Below are positions 11,559-23,400 of a stretch of 64,000 bases of DNA, in pieces. Both the position numbers and the translations under genes were made by a program. The DNA lies in contig NW_025935207.1 of NCBI RefSeq assembly GCF_000764305.2, forward strand, positions 22,162 to 86,161, in the 5' to 3' direction. This stretch comes from Hyalella azteca. Its lineage: Eukaryota > Arthropoda > Malacostraca > Amphipoda > Hyalellidae. Numbering within the stretch: the first letter of the stretch is position 1; each line of letters opens with the position of its first letter. Below the pieces are notes generated by a model. It was given only the letters and a program-made list of their open reading frames with translations. It was not told the origin of the DNA and did no database searches.

Positions 11559-11820
11559 TGGCCCAGTGGTGAGTGGTTAAACGTTGAAGTGAGCACCACT
11601 GCACCAAGAGTAGGCTAGGCTAGAGTTGGGCTAGGTAGTGCTCTGATTGAAAATAACTGTGAAGCGCCACTTGAAAGATCACTTAGGCAAATACAACTCA
11701 AAACCCTGTCATGGGGCCACATTGGACTGGTCTTCAGAGGCTCCCGCAAATCTGAAACGAATAAAAAATGAGCACCAAGATTAGTGCAGGGAGGCGTGGG
11801 TTCAATCTCAGGCTCAGCAC
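11559..11820 (+). repeat. tRNA-derived SINE in copy 1, split by an insertion
   Basis: It has an A-box-like TGGCCCAGTGG at 11559-11569 and a B-box-like GGTTCAATCTC at 11799-11809, the two internal RNA polymerase III promoter elements of tRNA-derived SINEs. The insertion at 11599-11777 lies between them and would probably abolish transcription of this copy. Confidence 0.6.
11599..11777. mobile_element. 179-bp insertion with a 9-bp target-site duplication
   Basis: TGAGCACCA occurs at 11590-11598 and again at 11769-11777, but only once in copy 2 (12627-12635). The extra sequence ends in the A-rich tail AAACGAATAAAAAA directly before the second duplicate, as expected for a retroposed short element. 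The body could not be assigned to a known family by eye. Confidence 0.7.
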
Positions 11821-12177
11821 TGTGAGTCAGTTTCTGGTCAGAATCGGCAAGGAGGCTGGGCAGAATCCCGGCAGATACTAAGCACAACAGAATTGTAGCA
11901 GTGGCCAGTGAGTTGCAGGTTCGAGACCGCAAAATGCTGTGAATGTTCTTATTGTTCTGCGATGCTAAGAATGGGCTACAGCCCTACAGGCCTACTAATT
12001 GCTGAAACTGCTATTATTATTATATAACAACTACCTAGTAAAAAGTCACATCCATATAGTTAAGTAGGTATACGAGATAATATACTTAACCAACAAGCTC
12101 TCAGGCCCAACGGTCATCCCATCAGGCAGACCTGTGGCTTTATGTCCACCCAGCGTGGACCCCCCGCAAAGAAGAAG

Positions 12178-12982
12178 ATTAAAAGCAAGTAGAACTACTA
12201 GTGTCAAAAGTAGGTCATGTAAGGCCAGCCAGCCTTTATGCCTCAGTTGTATACCAGATTCCACCAAATACAGTTTTCCCAAAACCTATAAGGCTATAGT
12301 CTCGTCTCTGTCCATCTTCCTCCACAGCAAGCTTGGACTTTGAAGTCATTAGTCATACGACTAGCAAACTTAGCTTTTCTGTCAAAATGAGGAATTTCAA
12401 ATGAAAAATTGTGTTTTATCGGGTAGAATATGAAACTTGTTGAATGTTGACATTATTTCACAAATTGGATACAATAAAACTGAATTTTAGACGTTTATCA
12501 TTTTATGACTTCCCTAATTTTTTTTCTAGATACTACCTAAATCTACCAAAGTACTAACACTGTAGCAGGGTGGCGGGTGGCCCAGTGGTGAGTGGTTAAA
12601 CGTTGAAGTCAATGAAGTGAGCCGTCTGAGCACCAAGATTAGTGCAGGGAGGCGCGGGTTCAATCTCAGGCTCAGCACTGTGAGTCAGTTTCTGGTCAGA
12701 ATCAGCGAAGAGGCCGGGCAGTTAAGCACAACAGAATTGTAGCAGAATTGAGTTGCAAGTTTGAGACCGCAAAATACTGTGAATGTTCTTATTGTTCTGC
12801 GATGCTAAGAATGGGCTACATAACATAATGATGTTGGCGCTGGCCGCTGAAATGTAGGCCTGATGTGGCCTACTACAGTAGGCTACTGGCCTACTAATTG
12901 CTGAAACTGCTATTATTATTATATAACAACTACCTAGTAAAAAGTCACATCCATATAGTTAAGTAGGTATACGAGATAATAT
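12178..12982. repeat. Direct duplication, copy 2
   Basis: This is the second copy of the block at 11149-12082, without the 179-bp insertion. It includes an uninterrupted SINE-like unit with an A box TGGCCCAGTGG at 12578-12588 and a B box GGTTCAATCTC at 12657-12667, about 68 nt apart. Confidence 0.9.
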
Positions 12983-13518
12983 TTGCCTCATTAATTGGTA
13001 CCGGTACTTTGGTAGTTGTATAAAAATGAAGTAACTATACCTATACTACTGTCAGTGTCAGTACTCGGTACTGTGAAAGGGATCAATTCAAGTTGCAAGT
13101 TGAAAGTAATTTGTGAAAAAATACCCTGATGCTGAATTATAGCATGAACACAAATGATAAAGACTAGGACATGAATAGCTATAGAGTATAGGCTAGGTGA
13201 CAAAGGTACCTACATAGTTTTAACTTTTAAGTTTACTGCCTAACCTGGAAAATTTGGCTGCAGCCATGATCCATCTAGAAATAAGTCAGAAATCTTAGTA
13301 CCTAAATATAGACAATTTGACCAGTTTCTATGCCTCTTCTTCCAATATCTAAAATAAAAAAGTAGAAAAATACAAATTTTTGCTACAATTCTCCAAAATA
13401 ACACATGCAATGATGATTTCCAAATTCCACCTGTTATTTATAATATTAGGCAAAACTTTCCTGAAATTGCAGATGATAGCCATCAAAAATAATGGGTAAA
13501 AATAGGCTTTTTCATTTT

Positions 13519-13899
13519 TTAACACGTTGACTCCAAAGTGGTATATAGGTATGCGTACCACGAAATGTATTTTCCCAGGACGTAGTGGTACCTACATATT
13601 TCAGGTCGCCTAAAATCGGCCAAATCCGAGAACAAAAAAGGCCGATAACTTAATATATACTAGTTTATTTATAGGTTCCGCTATAAAAATTCCATTTTAT
13701 CCATTTATTTTCTTTTTGCAGTATTTAAAATTTAATTAGGAAGTACCTCTGTAATAAATTTTAGCCAGCCAATACAATTGAGAAAAACTAAATCACAGAA
13801 TTTGTCCGGAATAAATGACAGTCTGTGGCAACCCTGTTTAAAAACAGTACAAAAACGAAATAATACTACAAGATAAAGCAATCGTAGTCAACGTGTTAA
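13519..13899. mobile_element. piggyBac-type MITE with TTAA target duplication
   Basis: The element (13523-13895) is bounded on both sides by TTAA. Its ends are exact inverses over ten bases: CACGTTGACT at the left and AGTCAACGTG at the right. A TTAA target with termini of this type is the signature of the piggyBac superfamily. At 373 bp, with no coding frame, it is non-autonomous. A diverged relative lies at 48247-48558. Confidence 0.85.
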
Positions 13900-14692
13900 T
13901 GAAGAAATTAAAAAGGGCCATAGGAATTTGTGAAATTGGCAAAATTCATGGGCATTTCTAGCTGATTCATGGGTGGCTTCTGCCTAATTTTTCAATTTGG
14001 TTTCTGCCCAAAAGTTTTTAAATATATTGCTCACTGCACAGTAATAAAGATTGGCATCTCTAAAAGCCAGTTTGGAAAGCATCTAACTTTTGAGCCACAA
14101 CGAGACACTAGAGCATTCCAGTCATTTTATGGAACCGCAAGATTTCTGCCACATAAAATACCAGTTTAGCACATGTTTAATTGTTAAGAAAAGAGTTCAA
14201 TTGGGCCACAAAATTTCAAATGTATTAAAAATTTGTCCCTTTGGAGTAGAATGATTTGAGTTAAGAGTAAAAATATTACCATCCTGCTATTAAAATCTGT
14301 TTATAATTTATCCACTTCACTTATGCACACATTGATCTTGTTGAGGTTATAAACAAAATAATGATAATAGTGCTTCCTGCATTGAATGCCTATTCACCAT
14401 TATGCCTGTCACTTATTTTTACTGTTGCAAAACTTTTCACAACATGTTTCCTGTCTGGAACAGGCAATTTACAGACATGGCTCCAGTATCCACTGTGCTC
14501 AGCTGCCTGGTCACCTTGCTGATTTAGAACAGAACTCTCAGAAAGCAGGGATCAAACTTGCATGGCATTATTGGCATCATAGCATGCTATGTGCATCATG
14601 GATATGACACTGTTGTATTCTTGTTTGAAATGTTTTACTATAGTTCTGCTTTTTTCAGCTGTATAAATATCAGAAATATCTAATTTTAAGGA
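13900..14692. other. TBCK: TBCK 5' flank and probable 5' UTR
   Basis: No gene is recognised. A TTTTTTCAG acceptor ends at 14658, so the coding start at 14693 may lie in an exon beginning at 14659, with an untranslated first exon further upstream that cannot be identified. Sequence near 14180-14230 (TTGGGCCACAAAATTTC, TGTATTAAAAATTTGTCC) belongs to a dispersed repeat also seen at 39060-39120 and 39590-39650. Confidence 0.5.
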
Positions 14693-17409
14693 ATGATTGG
14701 ATTATCAAATGACACATTGGGGTATGCAAGCCTTGGGGCTTCAACATTCCTAGCCTCTGCACACCCCAGTGAGTCTTGTGGAAGTAATGGCTTGCCTCTC
14801 ACTCCAAACTCGGTCCGGATCCTTGGCCGATCCCAACTGCTGTACACCGTGTCCCACCCTCACCTGTGCTCCTATGTGTCTATACAACGAGGCAAACATG
14901 GTGAGCACTCGTTGATTTTTCTGCTAATCTTTTGATCATTATTAGAAACATTATCATAGTTGAGGCTAGAAGTTTCAATCACAATTGATTGGCAAAACTC
15001 TATGTTTTTTTTGAACATTATATCTCAAATATATACAGGCATTTGCCCTGGTTGTTTATTTTATAAAATAGCTTATCAAATCAAATAAATAGAGAGATAA
15101 GATCTTACTAATTTTAGATTCCAGCTCGTACATTTTTTTATGCATTGCTGTATATCATTGTTAGTTAACTAGTTTATAAAGTTTTTCAACAGAATGTCAT
15201 AATTTACTATAATTGATATTTAAACAAATTTCCATCCTAGATAAGGAGATATTCTGCTTTTATTTACTACTTTTTCTTTTACAGAAAGACTTATAGTGGT
15301 TCAAGAGTTCTACAAGTGTGATCTTCTGGCAGCTTGGAACAATCACCAAGAATTCCAAACTGAAAAAAGGTTAATCCAAGTGATGCATGAGGTGAGGCAG
15401 TTTCAATTGTTTGTAGGTAGTTGAGGAGCTCATATCCCTGCACTGAAAATCTAGCAAGTAGTTAATTTATTTCATTAATTTTAATCATGTAATTTAATGT
15501 TGTTAGGTCATATTTTATGTACCTATATGTGAAATCAATTAATTGTTTCCAGATCTTGTCTGCTCTTCTATTATTTATCGATATATATACTGTATTTCAG
15601 GTTATGCAAGGCTTAGTTTACTTGAACAAGTTGGGCATCTCGTGCTGCTGCAATTTGTGCCCTCGTAATTTGCTTATTGATCCGTATGGAAAGGCCAAGA
15701 TGAATGGCTATGGACTATATTATATGACTGAACAGGGAACAGCTGTCTCCTTTCCCATTGGGTCAGTAAATGTAATGTAACTTACAGAAAAATCTAATTT
15801 TTTTGAAAAATGTATAGTTATCTTGTGGGTTGAGAAAATTAATTTCAATCTGCTTATTAATCTTGCAAATTATCATGAATTTATAATTCGTCTGTTCAAA
15901 ACCTTGGGACCGTTTTTTTTTTTTTCAGGTAGAGAATAATGGAGAAAATTAAAATTGAAGTGACAAATTTTCACTAATTTAGCCATCTTATTCAATGAAT
16001 TCAACTAACATGAAATGAAAATTCTTCCTCCTAAAGTAACGAGTTCAGTGCTCCTGAAGTGCTGATAGCTGGGGCGTGTCCGGAGCTGCGACCTGCTGGT
16101 GGCGGTGGTAACCCATCCTCTGATGTGTGGAGCCTTGCGCTCATGTTCCTCTCACTCATACTCCCAACACAAACCAAGTATGAATGATTGGCTTGATTGC
16201 CTTACTTAATAAACCCATTCTTTCGGATTAACTGTTGAAATTACCTCTTCTCATAACATTATATGCAAGTAACAAAACTCTAGATAAAAATTGCATTGAT
16301 ATAATTAATGTGCTCATAGACAAAGGGTTAATTAAACAGTTTATTTCTAGTATTGATACCAGTTTGCAAACAAATGGAATATTTTGTGGCTAACATAACT
16401 TGTTTGAAAATTAGTCTCAACTAATTGAACTAACTTAAATGATAAATTATTGAACTACAGGCATTTAGCTAAACAACTCGCTAATAAAGAGTCTTGCATT
16501 TTAGTTGTTATGGATGTATTTGGATACAATAAAACTAAATTATAGACGTTTTGGAGTAGTTCTTAGACAACGTTTAATCTGTCTTATTAACTATTGTGAT
16601 AATTGTTTTGTCTTTAATGTCCAAGAAAATCTCATGATCATTACTGCATCATCTTCTTGAAAATTTGTTTTAATTTAATTTAAAGATATTTTGTAGCTAT
16701 AAACATTGTCGTCATTGGAAGCTTTAACACACCATAATTTTACTGACAGATCAGGCCACAAAGAACCTCTTGAAATCAGCGTTGCCACTGTGCTGCTCAT
16801 GGCATCTAAAAGTGACCATGACGACCTTGCTTCTGCAATTATTGATCAGAAACCCCAACTGCTTGAAAAATTCGAGGTAAAAGACTGTTCTTGATACGCG
16901 GTTGCTTCAATTAAGGTAGCCTTGCTCGTTATCAACACATCTTTTTTCCTTGCATGTATGTTTTTAACATTTTTCATGCCTTGATCACTCAAATGTCACA
17001 AGCCTGTATCCTAAGACTATAACATAAATAATGTCTTTTTGAATGTTTTTTTCATACTATTTACTTGATGTTGAGTAGTCATATTTTCGCAGATGTTGAG
17101 TGCAGCAATACGACAGCTGCTACGATTGTGGCTAAATTTGAACTGTTTACAGATGCTTAGTGCAGCAACACAAGACCTACTGCGATCCTGCTTGAAGTTT
17201 GATCCTACGTCTCGACCGTCACCAATAGACCTGTTAAGCCATCCTGCATTTGCTGGTCTCACTCTCACTGCGCCTGTGGATCCTCAGCCCCGGCCCTTCC
17301 CTCGCTGCACCATTGCTTCCCCGCGGAAAGCTTTCCCTCCTATGGACGAAATGCTGTCTAACTACCCCCTGCCTGATGATTGTATGACACTCAATCATGA
17401 TGGCGTGAA
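14693..17409 (+). CDS. TBCK: TBCK exons 1-6: pseudokinase domain
   Basis: The kinase fold can be followed from [19 protein letters not shown], through [20 protein letters not shown] and [20 protein letters not shown], to [15 protein letters not shown] and [19 protein letters not shown]. The catalytic-loop HRD is replaced by CCN and the DFG magnesium motif by a YG pair within MNGYGLYYM, so phosphotransfer is not expected; TBCK proteins in other animals are also degenerate at these positions. The structural motifs of the C-lobe (APE as SAPEVL, DVWSLG-like, and the distal Arg in PTSRPS) are kept. Confidence 0.93.
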
Positions 17410-20400
17410 GTGAGATTATATTTCTAGTTTATCTCTGTAATCCATTGAAATATATAGCATCTATTGTGTTTCTTCTTTATTTAATTGAGTTGCAGGATAT
17501 ATGTTTTGAAATATTAATATAAATTTCAATTTTGTTCTTTAATATACGATATACATTATCTTCTCTTGCACTGACACGTTTCTCCACTGATACACTTTTC
17601 AATAAGTACCATACTTGTTCTAGGATCTAGTATATCATAAATTATCATTTCAATGATTGCCTCAACGTTAAAACCTATTGTTGGAGTTATAATGTCATAT
17701 GTACCCTTTTCATGAGGTACCCTCTGCCTCTTGCTACAGGTTGGTGTAAGAGTTCTTGCAGATGAAGTTGTTACCCACATTGACCATAAGCAGATGCATC
17801 TTGCAGGATATGTAGCAACATTTGAAAAAAGGTTGTTTGCGTTGCCTAAAGACTGATACATTTTACAGGACAGGCATAGGAGGCCTACGTGAGCGCAGCA
17901 TGCGTGAGGTGTATCACCTGTGGCAGCTGGCGGGAGGACAGGCGGAGCAGGAGCTCGTGCGGCACGGCTTCATCATCTCCCGCCCGCCTATCCTAGTGTT
18001 TACACTTTATCTTTTTTCTTGTAATTTGGAATCTTAATCTTTTCTATGCATTGATCTCGAAGTTTTGCCAAAGATATTGATGATTTTCTCTCAGCTGTGT
18101 ATTTCAATGCCCTCTTAATTAAGGGGACTGGCTTGTTAAAAAATTGATAATTTTGGCTTTTCCGTTTTCTTGGCTCATTTTGTAGCTGCTGAAAAGGCAC
18201 ATCTAACGCAGCAAACTGCATGTATGTGCGTGCTATAGTTTTTACTTAAAGCAATTTTAAAAATATATCAAATGAACATTTTTTAACAATACCTACAAAG
18301 ATTTATTTGAATTAAATCTATATATATAGATCATTACTCTCGTTAATTGCAAAGTGCTTGCACTCGTTTGAAAGCTACAAGCTTTTCGTTTGAAAGTTAC
18401 AAGCAAGACGCGTTCAACAAAGCTACTATCATGGATGTACAAGCTATAATTTTTGCGTAATGCAGTTTTGAACTTTTATAAAACGACCATTTTATTACAA
18501 TATTTACAAATTTTTATTGAAAAAGTGTATTTATTGATAATTATTTGCATTAATTGCTAAGTGTTTGCACTCGTTTGAAAGCTACGAACGATGCGCGTTC
18601 AAGAAAGCAAATATCACGGATGAACATGCAATAATTTTTGTGTAATGCAGTTTTAAACTTGTATAAAATGAATAGTTATACATATATGATTATAAAAAGT
18701 CCCATTTATAGCTCATTATTCACGTTAAATTGGAAAAGAATAAGTCTGAAAACCTGTGCTGGTACCCTAAATGCAAATAATTGGCAATTGGGAAGCTTGG
18801 GCTACAATTTCAAGATTTTTTTTGGCATATTCTTCTTTTTGCAATAAATTTTACTTTATTTGGCTCTGCTGAACCATTTTAAATATCTAAAAACGCCACC
18901 TTAAAAACTTTATAACTCCTACAGTATTTAAGCTAGAGCAGTGAAAGACATATAATTCGATTTGTAAAGACCATACCTAGCGACTCTAGGAGCCCAAGGC
19001 TGTGTGGTTCAACTAACCATTTTTGCATGGTTCAACTTATATATGGGGGGATTGGGGGTGTAGGGGGAAAATGTGTGAAAATGGAAAAACGTGCATAAAA
19101 GAAAAACTGCGAGGAAAATCGAAAATCGGGGCTCTAGAGCCGCTACATAACTTTGTTACGAATCGAATGAAATGTGTCTCGATATTATATCATGTGATTT
19201 GCAAGAGTTATAAACTTTCTCAAGTACCCCTTTTTTGCCGTTTTCAATTAATTTCATGTTTTCTTTCATTTTATCAAGAAAATCATGCGAGCCATTTATT
19301 TTTATGTTACCTTTTACGTATGTGTGTGAAATTTCAGAAAGATTAGTTGGTAAATGTAGAAGTTTTTCCGAGACTGAAATATTCGAGAAGTTACTAATTT
19401 CTGATCAGTAATTGTTTTGCCTAGTCATTTTTCTTGATTTCTGCACACTGTTATTCGGCAGTCTTGGTCTTGCAGATGCAAAATTTCATCTGGGAAAATG
19501 AAATCCAGGAATCAATTCTAAGGTTTTATGAGCCTGGAGTTTTAGGCCAACTATAGCTGAAATATGTACTGGAAATAATGTTCAAAGTACGAGTTTTACC
19601 AAACTGTCCTATTTTTTAAATTGACTAAATACGGATATGTTCCTCATTAGAAACAAGCAAATCAAAGGTTAGCATGTATCCTTAACCACTCACCATGTGG
19701 TATTTGTTAATGTATTATAACCTATTAGTCTGCAAATATAATCTAAATTATTTTTATTCGTAAAGCTATTTAATGAATTTTAGAAAATGAAGTTGAAATC
19801 ATCATCGTAATCAAGATATTGAATCCTCAGAAAAAGCAGCAGCGAAGACACTGAGGCCAGGAAGCTGCCTCTGGTGATCAGGGAGAAGGACGTCGAGTAT
19901 CAGTTTCACCGCATCATTCTCTTCCACCGCCTGCTCAGGGTGAGTGCATCACTCAACATCCTCCTCTTCCACCGCCTGCTCAGGGTGAGTGCATCACTCA
20001 ACATCCTCCTCTTCCACTGCCTGCTCAGGGTGAGTGCATCACTCAACATCCTCCTCTTCCACCGCCTGCTCAGGGTGAGTGCATCACTCAACATCCTCCT
20101 CTACCACCGCCTGCTCAGGGTGAGTGCATCACTCAACATCTTCCTCTTCCACCGTCTGCTCAGAGTGCGTGCATCACTCAACATCACTGCTGCTATAACC
20201 CGTTGATATTTACTAGTAGTAGAAGCTAATTGATTATATTATTTTTCCGTAAGCAATTTTTCAAATTTTGTGTGATTGAAGACAAGAGAATTAGTTTCAT
20301 TGATAATTTTCTAACTAGTTTTTTTACATATTTAACAATATTTTCATTTGCGCTGGTAAATTTAAAAGACACTGCACAAAGACATTTCTTTCAATTACAT

Positions 20401-23400
20401 ACAATAATGTGACCTACATTAAATTCCATTAATTACTACAGTAATGTGACCGCAGGCATATCCATACTACCGGTCACGCATCGTAGCGGACGCTCACATG
20501 GACATCCCGCCGTACCACCGAGGCGAGGTGTGGGCCGCGCTGCTGGGGGTGGACGGTGACACCATCTCCACTTACGCTGAAATTGATAAAGTTACCCCAA
20601 CCTCAACGGACCGTCAAGTAATTTGATGATCTAATTGATAAATTTGATTGATTAATGATAGTCACTGTTTTCTCCTTGTCTAGCACGAGATTTACGATGT
20701 TGCATTTTATATTGATTGATCTTTTTAGCGCATTTTTTCATTTATGAAAAAAAATCACTATTGTGCTCGCCATGTCCGTCTGTCCTTCCCCGTCCGTCTG
20801 TTTGTCCGTCCGTGACTTCACGTTTTCGTCGACGAGAAAATGCGCTCTCTGTCACTCACTGCAGTGAGTACTGCGTTATATATTTTTTCCTATGTTGTTG
20901 TGAGAGATGAAAAGTTGTAATGTAGAATTTTTTATTTAGTTGTTCGTATTTGTGATGTTTCGTGATCCATATCCGTAAACAAAAACGTTTATCTCAGGTT
21001 ATGAACAAAAGCAATGGCCTTCGCATCTCAAGCCTTTTTAACCTGAGTTACCTTCTGTAGTCGATGAGTTAGCACATAAAAAATATCAAATTATTGCATC
21101 TGCTTAGATTGCACTGGCAACAACATGATTTTTCATCTACCAGCGTGGTAAATTTTATTCAAAGAACTGAAAAGAATTCGTGGATGGCTCTGTCGATATC
21201 ATTAGTTCTAGAAGCATTTGGGGTTCAGATTAATTTTTTTACACTCTGAAATTTTTAATAAATCTTTACTTTTAAGTGTCTGCGAATGATAACTATATTT
21301 TTTATAAGGAGGTCAGTAGAAAAAAAACATCATCTCTATTTGTGTGTGAGGAGACGGTTCTTGTGTCCACAAAGCTATTGTTCATATGGCTTCATGTATA
21401 TGTACCAATATCTCTGTACCATTTATTTGATGTAACAATTTGCGGTACAATTATCTTGATAGGTACTTCAGGAAACATAAATTTAATGTAAAAACTCCAT
21501 GCGCCATCATTTCAACTACCCAATAAATATAACTCAGGACTCACTGCAGTGAGTGACAGAGAGCGCATTTTCTCGGAATCCACGAAAACATGAAGTCACG
21601 GACGGATGGACAGACGGACGGACGTCATTTTAACTACCCAAAAAATTATAACTCAGTACTCACTGCAGTGAGTGACAGAGAGCGCATTTCCTCAGAATCG
21701 ACAAAAACAAGAAATTACGGACGGACGGACCGGACGGACGGACGGACGGACATGACGAGCACAATAGGACATGTTTTTCATAAATGAGAAAATGCGTTAA
21801 AAAGTACAATTTCTGATGATACATGTTGACAGATCGAAGTGGACATCCCTCGCTGCCACCAGTACGACGAGCTGCTCTCCTCGCCCCGCGCTCACCAGAA
21901 GTTCACTCGCCTCCTCAAGGCCTGGGTGGTCTCACATCCCGGGCTCGTGTACTGGCAGGGACTTGACTCATTAACCGCTCCATTTCTCTACCTTAACTTC
22001 AATAACGAAGGTAGATTCACGATAATCTATGACAGTATATAATCTATAACGGTATATAATCTACAACAGTATGTAATCTATAACGGTATATAATCTATAA
22101 CAATATATAATCTATAACAGTATTATAATCTATAACGGTATATAATCTATAACAATATATAATCTATAACAGTATGTAATCTATAACGGTATATAATCTA
22201 TAACAATATATAATCTATAACAGTATTATAATCTAACGGTATATAATCTATAACAATATATAATCTATAACAGTATTATAATCTAACGGTATATAATCTA
22301 TAACAATATATAATCTATAACAGTATCACATCCCGGGCTCGTGTACTGGCAGGGACTGGACTCACTTACCGCCCCCTTTCTCTACCTTAAGTTAAATAAG
22401 AAGGTAGATTCACGATAATCTATGGCAGTTCCGGTATATAACCTATAACGGTATATAATCTATAACAGTTTTAATACTGTTCTTTGTACAATAAATATGC
22501 TGAAATTGCAAGTACACCAAGAATTTAAAAAGATAGGAAACGGCATTAAATTCACTACATCTTCATCCCAAGTTTTTAATGGAAATGGCGTAAATTTTTT
22601 TTTCTATATTTTTTGCGAGGTTTAAGCAACGTATTCTTTGTCTAGTGCTATGGTTCCTAAATTTGATACTGAATTTAACATGCTATAATAAGCATATTAT
22701 GGCATAATGGACTCTTTCAAGATATATTATTATTAATTTAAAATGAGAATTGCTTTTTTTAATCTAAAAAATACCTCCTGAAAACTGATAAATTAGTCCC
22801 GTGTGATAAGGCACAAATTTTAGGAATCACTGGTCTAGTATTTGGCTTCAAGACCACGATATTGAAGAGAGAGATCTCACCCACCTCGGATGTTGTTGTG
22901 TTTTGCAGCGTTGGCGTACGCATGCCTCACAGCCTTCATCAAGAAATACCTTCACAAGTTCTTCTTACGAGACAACAGCGCCGTTATTCAGGAGTACCTG
23001 GCGAAATTTTGTCATCTGGTCGCCTTCCATGATCCCTTGCTGTTCTCCCACCTTGCTTCCATTGGCTTCGTGCCAGAGCTTTATGCAATTCCGTGGTTCC
23101 TCACTATGTATACACGTACGTTTCAGGTCATTTAGTGCATGTGTGTGAACTTTGTTGTGTATAGATACAAGTTTTATTATATTTGACGTATCACCCAAGT
23201 TCATTACCCTGTATATATAATAACGACATCTCCATCATTTGCATCTTGTTGCATATTATTTCCAAGAAATCTTCCGAGTTTTCGAAAAAAATTCAACTTT
23301 TATTTCATATTATCACAGACGTGTTCCCGCTGAGCCAAATTTTCCACGTGTGGGATACGCTGCTGCTGCACCCCGCGTCACTAGCGCTCTGTGTGGCGGC

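Larger units (their letters stand above)
11149..12082. repeat. Direct duplication, copy 1 (partner 12178-12982)
   Basis: Nearly identical blocks align in order with the second copy: AAAAGCAAGTAGAACTACTA, GGTCATGTAAGGCCAGCC, CTCGTCTCTGTCCATCTTCC, TGGATACAATAAAACT, and the shared end CATATAGTTAAGTAGGTATA. Copy 1 carries an extra insertion at 11599-11777; copy 2 carries about 50 extra bases near 12823-12880. A stretch of about 95 bp (12083-12177) separates the copies. Confidence 0.9.

Noticed and set aside
14386..14607. 73-codon frame upstream of TBCK as an N-terminal extension
   Set aside because: Not in a usable phase with the ATG at 14693, ends in a stop, and does not resemble TBCK.
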